From contig JAEZBW010000543.1 of assembly GCA_023426765.1 (NCBI GenBank), forward strand, positions 1-7,924: a stretch of DNA of 7,924 nt. The letters are read 5' to 3'. Numbering within the stretch: the stretch's first letter is position 1; each line of letters begins with the position of its first letter. The position numbers were made by a program, and so were the translations under genes. Positions 1 to 5,444 of the stretch are shown here, piece by piece. Source of the DNA: Bacillota bacterium (GTDB lineage: Bacteria; Bacillota; Clostridia; DSM-8532). The notes under the pieces are model-generated. The model was not told where the DNA came from and searched no databases. It worked only from the letters and a program-made list of their open reading frames with translations.

Positions 1-177
1 GAACCAGGCACCGCAAAAGCGCTGATTTATGTGGTTTGTGCGGGAATCCGGGAGGTATTTGGCTTCGAATTGTCCGAGGAAGCCTTAAGGAATTTCTCCA
101 TAATTGTCGACAAATATTGTGAAGACAGGCTTGAAAAAAATTATTCAAAGCGTTCGTTTCTGAATGGACTACACTAA
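1..177 (+). CDS. recO: DNA repair protein RecO, C-terminal end (partial)
   Basis: The frame is open from the first base and ends at TAA 175-177, leaving 58 residues of a protein whose start lies outside the window. The visible part resembles the C-terminal helical region of RecO: a 'PGT.KAL.Y' stretch at residues 2-10, then 'FELSEEALR' (22-30), then a long helix ending in a basic 'K..FLNGL' tail, like the usual 'rfKsl.FL' ending of RecO. RecO loads RecA on SSB-coated DNA with RecR during gap repair and RecFOR recombination in the cytoplasm. The N-terminal OB fold and the zinc-binding cysteines of many RecO proteins would lie upstream and cannot be checked. The next gene begins 28 bases after the stop with no terminator between, so the two are probably co-transcribed. 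The assignment rests on remembered family resemblance of a short segment, so it is moderately confident only. Confidence 0.68.
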   Translation, partial: EPGTAKALIYVVCAGIREVFGFELSEEALRNFSIIVDKYCEDRLEKNYSKRSFLNGLH

Positions 178-205
178 ATAATCACATTAAGATTGGGTGA
201 AGAGC

Positions 206-490
206 ATGCAGCATGTTTTCTCCTCGGGAGAGATACTTTATCAGCAGAATATCAAGGAACTGGATGAAGGCAGGTTCACAGCCGAAGGTATTTATTATGA
301 GGAACTTTCTGAAAATACCGAATTCATCAGCCACGGCATGGTAAACGACAAAAAGGCGAGGGTGCGGTTCACGCTGGACAACAGCGGCGTCGCGAAGGTT
401 TTGTTCAAAAAATCGATGAACATTTTGATGCAGTCGGATATTCTCCAGGCCCGGTGGAAGCTCTGGGAAGTCGAGTGGCTGGACGGGTAA
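206..490 (+). CDS. Unrecognised small protein between recO and secG
   Basis: This encodes a 94-residue protein that I do not recognise. The frame could also start at GTG 197. I chose ATG 206 because GGGTGA (195-200) lies 5 bases upstream as a reasonable Shine-Dalgarno sequence, while nothing is well placed for the GTG. The product is soluble-looking, with no signal peptide or membrane segment. It has alternating hydrophobic and charged residues suggestive of beta strands: 'RFTAEGIYY' near residues 23-31, 'ARVRFTLD' near 51-58 and 'VAKVLFKK' near 62-69. It ends in a tryptophan-rich stretch, 'ARWKLWEVEWLDG'. There are no cysteines and no catalytic motif that I can name. Codon usage resembles its neighbours, so it looks like a genuine gene. 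It follows the probable recO closely, and the secG promoter begins 18 bases after its stop. Its function is unknown. Confidence 0.75.
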   Translation: MQHVFSSGEILYQQNIKELDEGRFTAEGIYYEELSENTEFISHGMVNDKKARVRFTLDNSGVAKVLFKKSMNILMQSDILQARWKLWEVEWLDG

Positions 491-508
491 AAATGAAAAA
501 AATTGGGC

Positions 509-537
509 TTGTGTTCCGAAAGGGTTTATGCTACAAT
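509..537 (+). promoter_or_regulatory. Sigma-A promoter of secG with extended -10
   Basis: A -35-like TTGTGT (509-514) is separated by 17 bases from TACAAT (532-537), which matches the -10 consensus at 5 of 6 positions. TG at 529-530 followed by C gives the extended -10 form TGnTACAAT, which can compensate for the weak -35. It lies just after the stop of the upstream small gene and about 45 bases before the secG start. Transcription should start near 543-545. This is inferred from sequence match only. Confidence 0.68.
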
Positions 538-583
538 AATAAACGCTGGAATTAAGCTATGTATGTAATTCGGAGGTTTTAGG

Positions 584-817
584 ATGAATATCGTTGTAAA
601 TATTCTGCATATCATCGTTTCCATTGCCATAATAGCGGTTGTATTGCTGCAATCCGGGCGTTCGGCCGGAATCAGCGGCGCCATTGCCGGAGGGGCCGAA
701 ACCTTCTTCGGAAAGAACAAGGGCCGTACCATTGATGCCATGTTAAGCAAGTATACCAGCGTGGGCGCAATTGCCTTCCTGCTGACATCCGTTATTTTAA
801 CCCTGCTGCTGAAATAA
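584..817 (+). CDS. secG: Preprotein translocase subunit SecG
   Basis: SecG is the small accessory membrane subunit of the SecYEG channel. It assists SecA-driven export of unfolded preproteins across the cytoplasmic membrane. The 77-residue length is normal for the family. Two hydrophobic segments are visible, at about residues 3-22 and 56-76, joined by the conserved glycine-rich cytoplasmic loop. Hallmarks include 'VLLQSGRSAG' at about residues 20-29, 'GGAETFFGKNKGRT' at about 36-49, and a following 'LSKYTSV'. The start ATG 584 has a strong GGAGG (572-576) with a 7-base spacing. In many Bacillota secG is followed by rnr and smpB. Here it stands alone, with its own promoter and a terminator immediately after, so it appears to be monocistronic. 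The identification is secure. Confidence 0.96.
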   Translation: MNIVVNILHIIVSIAIIAVVLLQSGRSAGISGAIAGGAETFFGKNKGRTIDAMLSKYTSVGAIAFLLTSVILTLLLK

Positions 818-833
818 TTGCCTGAAAAGAAAC

Positions 834-874
834 AGACCGTACATGCCTGAGGTATGTATGGTCTTTTTGTTTTT
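834..874 (+). terminator. Intrinsic terminator after secG
   Basis: The arms AGACCGTACAT (834-844) and ATGTATGGTCT (854-864) pair over 11 positions with a single G-U wobble. The intervening GCC/GGT can extend the stem to 14 pairs around a TGA loop. A T-rich tract (865-874, broken by one G) follows directly. It lies 17 bases after the secG stop and separates secG from the uvrB promoter. Confidence 0.9.
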
Positions 875-886
875 CAAGGCTTCCCA

Positions 887-915
887 TTGCATAAAGGATC
901 GCATTATTATATAAT
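887..915 (+). promoter_or_regulatory. Sigma-A promoter of uvrB
   Basis: TTGCAT (887-892) and a perfect TATAAT (910-915) are separated by 17 bases. It lies between the secG terminator and uvrB, and the LexA box begins at the next base. Predicted transcription start is near 921-923, inside the operator, leaving a leader of about 90 bases before uvrB. Confidence 0.82.
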
Positions 916-929
916 GGAACATATGTTCC
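916..929. promoter_or_regulatory. LexA (SOS) operator
   Basis: GGAACATATGTTCC is a perfect 14-base palindrome. Its core GAAC-ATAT-GTTC fits the Gram-positive LexA (DinR) consensus GAACRNRYGTTC exactly. It abuts the -10 hexamer and covers the expected transcription start of uvrB, so bound LexA would block initiation. uvrB is a classical LexA-regulated gene in Bacillus and many other bacteria, which supports the call. Repression would be lifted when RecA filaments trigger LexA self-cleavage after DNA damage. Confidence 0.9.
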
Positions 930-937
930 CCGGGGCT

Positions 938-990
938 GGTTCGGAAATCAGATTCACCAGTATATGCATACAGGCATATTTTTCCGAACC
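938..990 (+). repeat. Inverted repeat / hairpin in the uvrB leader
   Basis: GGTTCGGAAA (938-947) and TTTCCGAACC (981-990) are perfect 10-base inverted arms. Inside them lies a second, smaller stem, ATATGC (962-967) with GCATAT (974-979), around a 6-base loop. In the transcript this would form a two-tier hairpin between the LexA-controlled start and the AGGAAGG ribosome binding site (998-1004). No T-tract follows the right arm, so it is not a terminator. It could stabilise the mRNA 5' end or bind a factor. No function is established. Confidence 0.6.
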
Positions 991-1010
991 CAGAGATAGG
1001 AAGGTTCATT

Positions 1011-2981
1011 ATGCCCGAATTCAGAATTAAATCAGAATATCGTCCATCCGGTGACCAGCCAGACGCCATCGCTTCACTGGCCGATTCCATCCGCCGCGGA
1101 AACCGGCATCAGACGCTTCTGGGCGTCACCGGGTCGGGAAAAACTTTTACCATCGCCAATGTCATTGAAAAGGTCCAAAAGCCCACCCTGGTGATCGCGC
1201 ACAATAAAACACTGGCAGCTCAGCTGTGCTCCGAGTTCCGGGAGTTCTTCCCCGATAATGCGGTGGAATACTTCGTCAGCTATTATGATTATTATCAGCC
1301 TGAAGCCTATGTTCCGACCACGGACACATACATTGAAAAGGATTCATCCATCAACGATGAAATCGACAACCTCCGGCATTCGGCAACGGCCGCGCTGTTT
1401 GAACGCCGCGACGTGATCATCGTCGCCAGCGTATCCTGTATCTATGGCCTGGGTGATCCGGAGGACTATACCGATCTGATGCTCTCGCTGAGGCCTGGAA
1501 TGCAGAAGGATCGGGATGAGGTGATCAGCAGGCTTGTGGATATTCAATACACGCGAAATCAGATTGACTTCAAACGGGGAACTTTTCGGGTGAAGGGAGA
1601 TGTTTTGGACATCTTTCCGTCGGCTTCCACCGGAACCATTCTGAGAGTGGAGTTTTTCGGAGATGAAATTGAACGGCTTACCGAAGTGGATCCGCTGACA
1701 GGTGAGATCGTCGGAACAAGAACCTATATTGCCATATTCCCCGCATCTCACTATGCCACCTCAAGGGCAAAGATGGAGCGTGCAGTGCAAACCATTGAGG
1801 AGGAATTGGAACAGCGGCTGAAATATTTCCGGGACAATGACAAGCTGTTGGAAGCTCAGAGGCTGGAGCAGAGAACCCGGTATGATATTGAGATGATGCG
1901 GGAGGTTGGCTTCTGCTCCGGCATTGAAAACTATTCCCGTCACATCAGCGGCAGGACCTCGGGCACTGCGCCGTATACCCTGCTGGACTATTTTCCGAAG
2001 GATTTCATGGTGGTCATCGACGAATCCCATGTGACCGTTCCTCAGATCGGAGCGATGTACAACGGGGATCGGGCCCGCAAGGAATCGCTGGTGGAGTATG
2101 GGTTCCGCCTTCCATCTGCTTATGATAACCGCCCGCTGATGTTTGCCGAGTTTGAACAGAGGGTCAGCCAGGCCATCTATGTCAGCGCTACCCCGGGGAA
2201 ATATGAACGGGAGAGATCAAAAATTGTTGTGGAGCAAATCATCCGTCCCACCGGGCTGATAGATCCCGAAGTGATCGTTAAACCGATCCAGGGGCAAATT
2301 GATGATTTGATGGAGGAGATCCGCATCCGTGTTGCCCGCAATGAACGTGTCCTTGTGACGACGCTGACCAAGAGAATGGCGGAGGATTTAACACAGTATC
2401 TCGGAGATGTGGGCATCAAGGTCCGCTATCTGCATTCGGATATCGAGACCATGGAACGGATGGAAATCATCCGGGATTTACGCCTGGGTGTTTTCGATGT
2501 GCTGGTTGGAATCAATCTGCTGCGGGAAGGTCTGGATTTGCCCGAGGTATCCCTGGTGGCAATTCTCGACGCGGACAAGGAGGGCTTCCTCCGGTCTGAA
2601 ACCTCGCTGATACAAACCATCGGCAGGGCGGCCAGGAACATTAACGGAAAAGTTATCATGTATGCAGACCACATGACCCGTTCGATGGAGGTGGCCATCA
2701 GTGAAACAAACCGCCGCCGGCACCTGCAGGTGGAATACAATGAAAAATGGGGTATCACGCCGAAATCCATTCAAAAATCGGTTCATGCAGCGATAGAAAC
2801 ACTGAAGGCAGCTGAAGAAGGGCTTGAATACAGAACTGACGACGCTGCACCCGAAGAAGAACTGCCTGTGGAGCAGCTGATCGAAAAGCTGACGAGTGAG
2901 ATGAAAGCTGCCGCGAAGGAGCTGCAGTTTGAGAAAGCGGCTGCCCTGCGCGATCAGATTATGAAGCTGAAAAAGCTGTAA
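1011..2981 (+). CDS. uvrB: Excinuclease ABC subunit B (UvrB)
   Basis: UvrB is the damage-verifying ATPase of nucleotide excision repair. UvrA2 loads it on DNA, it tests the strand with its beta-hairpin, and it then recruits UvrC for dual incision. The 656 residues match the usual length (about 660). Landmarks in order are: Walker A GVTGSGKT (38-45); the DNA-probing beta-hairpin YYDYYQPEAYVP (91-102); Walker B DESH (337-340); helicase motif SATP (392-395); the 'INLLREGLDLPE' segment (501-512); motif VI QTIGRAARN (535-543); and a C-terminal UVR helical hairpin (about 621-655) that contacts UvrC. The start ATG 1011 has AGGAAGG (998-1004) six bases upstream. All key residues look intact. The gene has its own promoter with an overlapping LexA box and is followed after 19 bases by a uracil-DNA glycosylase, forming a repair operon. 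uvrA does not follow it in this window, unlike the uvrBA arrangement common in Bacillota. Confidence 0.98.
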   Translation: MPEFRIKSEYRPSGDQPDAIASLADSIRRGNRHQTLLGVTGSGKTFTIANVIEKVQKPTLVIAHNKTLAAQLCSEFREFFPDNAVEYFVSYYDYYQPEAYVPTTDTYIEKDSSINDEIDNLRHSATAALFERRDVIIVASVSCIYGLGDPEDYTDLMLSLRPGMQKDRDEVISRLVDIQYTRNQIDFKRGTFRVKGDVLDIFPSASTGTILRVEFFGDEIERLTEVDPLTGEIVGTRTYIAIFPASHYATSRAKMERAVQTIEEELEQRLKYFRDNDKLLEAQRLEQRTRYDIEMMREVGFCSGIENYSRHISGRTSGTAPYTLLDYFPKDFMVVIDESHVTVPQIGAMYNGDRARKESLVEYGFRLPSAYDNRPLMFAEFEQRVSQAIYVSATPGKYERERSKIVVEQIIRPTGLIDPEVIVKPIQGQIDDLMEEIRIRVARNERVLVTTLTKRMAEDLTQYLGDVGIKVRYLHSDIETMERMEIIRDLRLGVFDVLVGINLLREGLDLPEVSLVAILDADKEGFLRSETSLIQTIGRAARNINGKVIMYADHMTRSMEVAISETNRRRHLQVEYNEKWGITPKSIQKSVHAAIETLKAAEEGLEYRTDDAAPEEELPVEQLIEKLTSEMKAAAKELQFEKAAALRDQIMKLKKL

Positions 2982-3000
2982 AAATGAAGGGAAACATCTT

Positions 3001-3708
3001 ATGCTGCCCAAACAGATATCACCTTCCTGGAAGGGCTTTCTGACAGACGAAATCGTAACCATGCTCAATTCCATCGAGAAGCAAATCGGCCTGAATTATA
3101 CCCCGGCCCGTGAGAAAATCCTGCGGTTTCTCACCTGGGATCTGAACAGCGCAAAGGTGTGCATCATCGGGCAGGATGTTTATTTCCAGCCCGGCGTTGC
3201 AACTGGCAGATCCTTTGAGGTGGGAGGATTGAAGGCCTGGGAGGAAACATTCCGGCAGGTTTCGCTGAAAAACATCGTCCGGCTGCTTCATAAAACCTAC
3301 CGTGGGATCACCCGATATCAGGACATTTTGAAATTCTCACAGGTTCTTTCGGAGATTCGGGATCAGTCCTTCCCGCTGCTTCCGCCCCCACAGCTTTTCG
3401 ATTCACTGGAAGCACAGGGGGTTCTGTTTCTGAACACCTACCTGACCTGCGAACTGAACAAACCCAACAGTCACAGGCATATCTGGGAGGATTTTTCCAG
3501 AAGGCTTTTTGGTTACATATCGGGGCAAAGGCCGGATTTGCACTGGTTTTTATGGGGAAACGAAGCCATCTCGAAAGCCGGGTATATTCAGCAGGGCATT
3601 TTGTCTTGCAGCAGGCACCCGATGCTGTGCTCGGAAAAATATGACGACGATTTTCTGAAGTCCTCCTGTTTCAAAGATACCATGGGAATTATCAACTGGC
3701 TGGGCTGA
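3001..3708 (+). CDS. Uracil-DNA glycosylase, divergent family 1 (Ung-like)
   Basis: This is a 235-residue protein, close to the family-1 Ung length. Such enzymes remove uracil from DNA as the first step of base excision repair. The active-site loop reads GQDVYF (57-62) where classical Ung has GQDPYH. The general base Asp (D59), the thymine-excluding Tyr (Y61) and, 13 residues after the Asp, the uracil-stacking Phe (F72, 'GRSFEV') are kept. 'VLFLNTYLT' (141-149) supplies the uracil-binding Asn (N145). 'HWFLWG' (181-186) matches the core strand. The last motif is HPMLCS (206-211) instead of HPSPLS: the catalytic His is kept, but the DNA-intercalating Leu position is Cys unless L209 substitutes. 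AAGGG (2987-2991) lies 9 bases before the ATG. The 19-base gap from uvrB and the absence of a promoter or terminator between them suggest co-transcription. The family assignment is firm. Full activity is probable but unproven because of the motif changes, so I leave the symbol blank. Confidence 0.88.
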   Translation: MLPKQISPSWKGFLTDEIVTMLNSIEKQIGLNYTPAREKILRFLTWDLNSAKVCIIGQDVYFQPGVATGRSFEVGGLKAWEETFRQVSLKNIVRLLHKTYRGITRYQDILKFSQVLSEIRDQSFPLLPPPQLFDSLEAQGVLFLNTYLTCELNKPNSHRHIWEDFSRRLFGYISGQRPDLHWFLWGNEAISKAGYIQQGILSCSRHPMLCSEKYDDDFLKSSCFKDTMGIINWLG

Positions 3709-3730
3709 AGGAACTATTTGTTTTAGATAC

Positions 3731-3787
3731 TTCGCTACGCTCAGGATGACATTCGCTTCACTCAGGAGACATTTCCTTCGTTCAGAA
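3731..3787. repeat. Degenerate tandem short repeats
   Basis: Three imperfect units follow each other. Two close copies are TTCGCTaCGCTCAGGAtGAC (3731-3750) and TTCGCTtCACTCAGGAGAC (3752-3770), both followed by AT. The third, TTCCTTCGTTCAGAA (3773-3787), is more decayed. A partial echo, TTCACGCTCAGG, recurs at 3943-3954. 'TTCGCTACGCTCAGGATGAC'-type sequence is, from memory, a frequent dispersed intergenic motif in bacterial genomes. Its origin is unclear. Confidence 0.6.
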
Positions 3788-3819
3788 AAAATCATTAATA
3801 CTTTTCATAGCATTGATTC

Positions 3820-3852
3820 AGGATTCCAAAGACAATATTTTGGAATCCTTTT
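3820..3852 (+). terminator. Intrinsic terminator of the uvrB-glycosylase operon
   Basis: GGATTCCAAA (3821-3830) and TTTGGAATCC (3839-3848) form a perfect 10-pair stem with an 8-base loop. One further A-T pair (3820 with 3849) extends it, and TTTT (3849-3852) follows. It lies about 110 bases after the glycosylase stop and is the first terminator-like structure downstream of uvrB. The T-run is short, so termination may be incomplete. Confidence 0.75.
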
Positions 3853-3963
3853 AGTTAGCCACGATTTAAGAGTAATCCAATGGGCACATTGCCGGATTAT
3901 CGAATCTTACTTCGCGAAAACCCATCTATATCGAATAATTTTTTCACGCTCAGGTTAACTTAA

Positions 3964-4116
3964 GAACACCCGTACTCATTCGCGCAGGAAAACCGCGTGG
4001 CCGTGCGGAAAGTCTTACAACATCACGGATGTAGCCACGAACGCTTGTACGATGAGAAAAAAGCGTCCGGCTACGAAATCATCGTTGACTGGAGCGTGTC
4101 CTATGAATTTCAATAA
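3964..4116 (+). pseudogene. Coding-like fragment overlapping the spoIVB start (possible gene remnant)
   Basis: From just after an in-frame TAA (3961-3963) a frame stays open for 50 codons to TAA 4114-4116, overlapping the spoIVB start by 14 bases in another frame. Its translation looks like real protein: balanced composition, an amphipathic 'ENRVAVRKVLQHHG' stretch near residues 9-22, and a strand-like 'SGYEIIVDWSVSYEF' near the end. The third codon positions are GC-biased like the neighbouring genes, while the other forward frames read poorly. There is no ATG. A GTG at 3997 preceded by AGGA (3986-3989) could start a 39-residue peptide. The simplest reading is the 3' end of a gene whose 5' part has been lost, perhaps at the repeat-bearing segment upstream. 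A real small gene is the alternative. I do not recognise the family. Confidence 0.35.
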
Positions 4117-5368
4117 AGGGAATCCCCTGCTGCGGGTTAGCTTTCTCCTCCTTATTCTGTTGATATCGCTGTACATGTCGCTGATCGCGTTTACACCCAA
4201 CCAGATGACGGTTTTGGCTGGAGAAGAATACCGCGTGGAATTCTTTTCGCCCTTTCAGCTGCAATTGTCGGCTGAAGCCGGAGGAATCCGCATCGAGAAG
4301 CGCAGCATGGAGCGTTCCATGTTTACCATGCCCTATACGCTGGAATGTACAAACTATGGGCAGAACAAGATTCATCTCCGGTTGTTTGGCGTTGTTCCGA
4401 TTAAGGATATTGAAGTAAACGCAATTCCAGTCCGGCAGCTGCTGGTCTGCGGAAATACCGTGGGAATTAAGCTTTATATCAAGGGTATCCTTGTGGTGGG
4501 CATTTCAGGCGTTCTGACGCCTGACGGAAGGGAAGAGCTTCCCATCCGGGATTCAGGGATAGAGCCCGGTGACTTTATCGTCGAAGTGAACCGCAGGAAA
4601 ATTGAAAGTATTTCGGATTTGACAGGAGCCGTTGAAGAGTCGGGGGCTAAGGAGGTTGAAATCAAGTTTATTCATGAAAATCGTGTACTGACTGCGAAAG
4701 CGGTACCCGTTGAATGTGTCGAGGATGGAAAATACCGTTTGGGATTATGGGTGAGGGACAGTACGGCGGGAATCGGGACACTGACCTATATAGAGCAGAA
4801 CACCGGGAAATTCGGCGCACTGGGCCATGGGATCACCGATATCGATACCGGTATCATGATGCCGGTTGAAACCGGAGAACTGCTGAAGTCTTCGGTTTAT
4901 GGGATAAAAAAGGGAATGCAGGGAATGCCGGGCGAATTGCAGGGCAATTTTCTCGACAGCCCCGAGGTCATCGGAGATATCTATTGGAATACCGCTTTTG
5001 GTGTTTTTGGACAGATGAAGAAAAGCGTTATCGACAAACTGCCGGGCAAGCTGTATCCGGTGGGAACGAGGAGCGTGGTTCGGGAAGGGCCGGCGTTAAT
5101 TCTTTCGAACATTCACGGCGAAGAAATTGAAGAATTTCAGGTGGAGATCCAGAAGGTGGCCAGAAAAAATCTTTCGGGCCCGAAAAGCATGATCCTCAGA
5201 ATTACCGATCCCCGTCTTCTGGATGAGACCGGAGGGATTATCCAGGGCATGTCGGGCAGCCCGATCATTCAGGACGGTCGTCTGATTGGCGCAGTAACCC
5301 ATGTGCTTGTGAACGATCCCTCCAGGGGCTATGGGATCTTTATTGAGACGATGCTCGGCATGAATTAA
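4103..5368 (+). CDS. spoIVB: Stage IV sporulation protease SpoIVB (S55, PDZ)
   Basis: SpoIVB is a serine protease made in the forespore and secreted into the intermembrane space. There it cleaves SpoIVFA and releases the SpoIVFB protease that activates pro-sigma-K in the mother cell. The start ATG 4103 has GGAG (4091-4094) eight bases upstream. An in-frame ATG at 4052 lacks such a site. The 421 residues compare with 426 in B. subtilis. One membrane anchor lies at about residues 10-30, followed by a PDZ domain (about 115-205) and the S55 protease domain (about 210-421). The catalytic residues are H242 ('GALGHGITD'), D369 ('ITDP') and S384 ('GMSGSPI'). Each is offset by six from the B. subtilis H236, D363 and S378. 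The C-terminal 'AVTHVLVNDPSRGYGIFIE' signature is present. It sits upstream of lepA rather than beside recN and spo0A. It implies that the organism forms endospores. Confidence 0.95.
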   Translation: MNFNKGNPLLRVSFLLLILLISLYMSLIAFTPNQMTVLAGEEYRVEFFSPFQLQLSAEAGGIRIEKRSMERSMFTMPYTLECTNYGQNKIHLRLFGVVPIKDIEVNAIPVRQLLVCGNTVGIKLYIKGILVVGISGVLTPDGREELPIRDSGIEPGDFIVEVNRRKIESISDLTGAVEESGAKEVEIKFIHENRVLTAKAVPVECVEDGKYRLGLWVRDSTAGIGTLTYIEQNTGKFGALGHGITDIDTGIMMPVETGELLKSSVYGIKKGMQGMPGELQGNFLDSPEVIGDIYWNTAFGVFGQMKKSVIDKLPGKLYPVGTRSVVREGPALILSNIHGEEIEEFQVEIQKVARKNLSGPKSMILRITDPRLLDETGGIIQGMSGSPIIQDGRLIGAVTHVLVNDPSRGYGIFIETMLGMN

Positions 5369-5375
5369 TCGTATC

Positions 5376-5405
5376 TATACAATCAGCGAAACCCTGTGGT
5401 ATAAT
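5376..5405 (+). promoter_or_regulatory. Sigma-A promoter of lepA-hemW with extended -10
   Basis: A perfect TATAAT (5400-5405) is preceded by TGG (5397-5399), giving the extended -10 TGnTATAAT. A -35-like TATACA (5376-5381, 4 of 6 consensus) lies 18 bases upstream. It begins 8 bases after the spoIVB stop and should start transcripts near 5411-5413, about 30 bases before lepA. This would allow vegetative expression of lepA independent of the sporulation gene upstream. Confidence 0.75.
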
Positions 5406-5444
5406 TTCAAAAAAAGAGTTGATAAAACTGCGCGGGGTATCTAT

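Larger units (their letters stand above)
3709..4102. other. Intergenic stretch between the glycosylase gene and spoIVB
   Basis: This stretch of about 390 bases holds no complete gene that I can support. It contains, in order, degenerate short repeats (3731-3787), an intrinsic terminator (3820-3852), an AT-rich section with a repeat-like echo at 3943-3954, and a short coding-like frame running into the spoIVB start (3964-4116). A longer frame at 3746-3958 has repeat-derived, low-quality protein sequence and no ribosome binding site. I saw no convincing forespore sigma-F or sigma-G promoter (no CATnnTA-type -10) upstream of spoIVB. Confidence 0.6.

Noticed and set aside
197..205. GTG 197 as the start of the small gene after recO
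   Set aside because: GGGTGA is well spaced for ATG 206 but overlaps the GTG codon itself, so the ATG is the better start.
2478..3074. Long minus-strand frame (198 codons) opposite the end of uvrB
   Set aside because: It is a shadow of a conserved gene, has cysteine/phenylalanine-rich composition and no ribosome binding site. The other minus-strand frames are rejected for the same kind of reason.
3899..3939. Possible weak promoter and TTCGCGAA palindrome upstream of spoIVB
   Set aside because: The hexamers (TTCGCG and AATAAT) are poor, the palindrome is only 8 bases, and the site lies over 160 bases from the start. No forespore sigma consensus is met.
3746..3958. Open frame of 70 codons after the glycosylase gene
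   Set aside because: It begins inside the degenerate repeats, runs through the terminator hairpin, has no ribosome binding site and yields non-protein-like sequence.
3993..4008. Short GC-rich inverted repeat CCGC..GCGG
   Set aside because: It has only four clean pairs, lies inside a coding-like frame and has no T-tract. It is likely chance.
4052..4102. ATG 4052 as the spoIVB start
   Set aside because: It has no ribosome binding site. ATG 4103 has GGAG at 8 bases, puts the membrane anchor near the N-terminus and gives a length matching the family.
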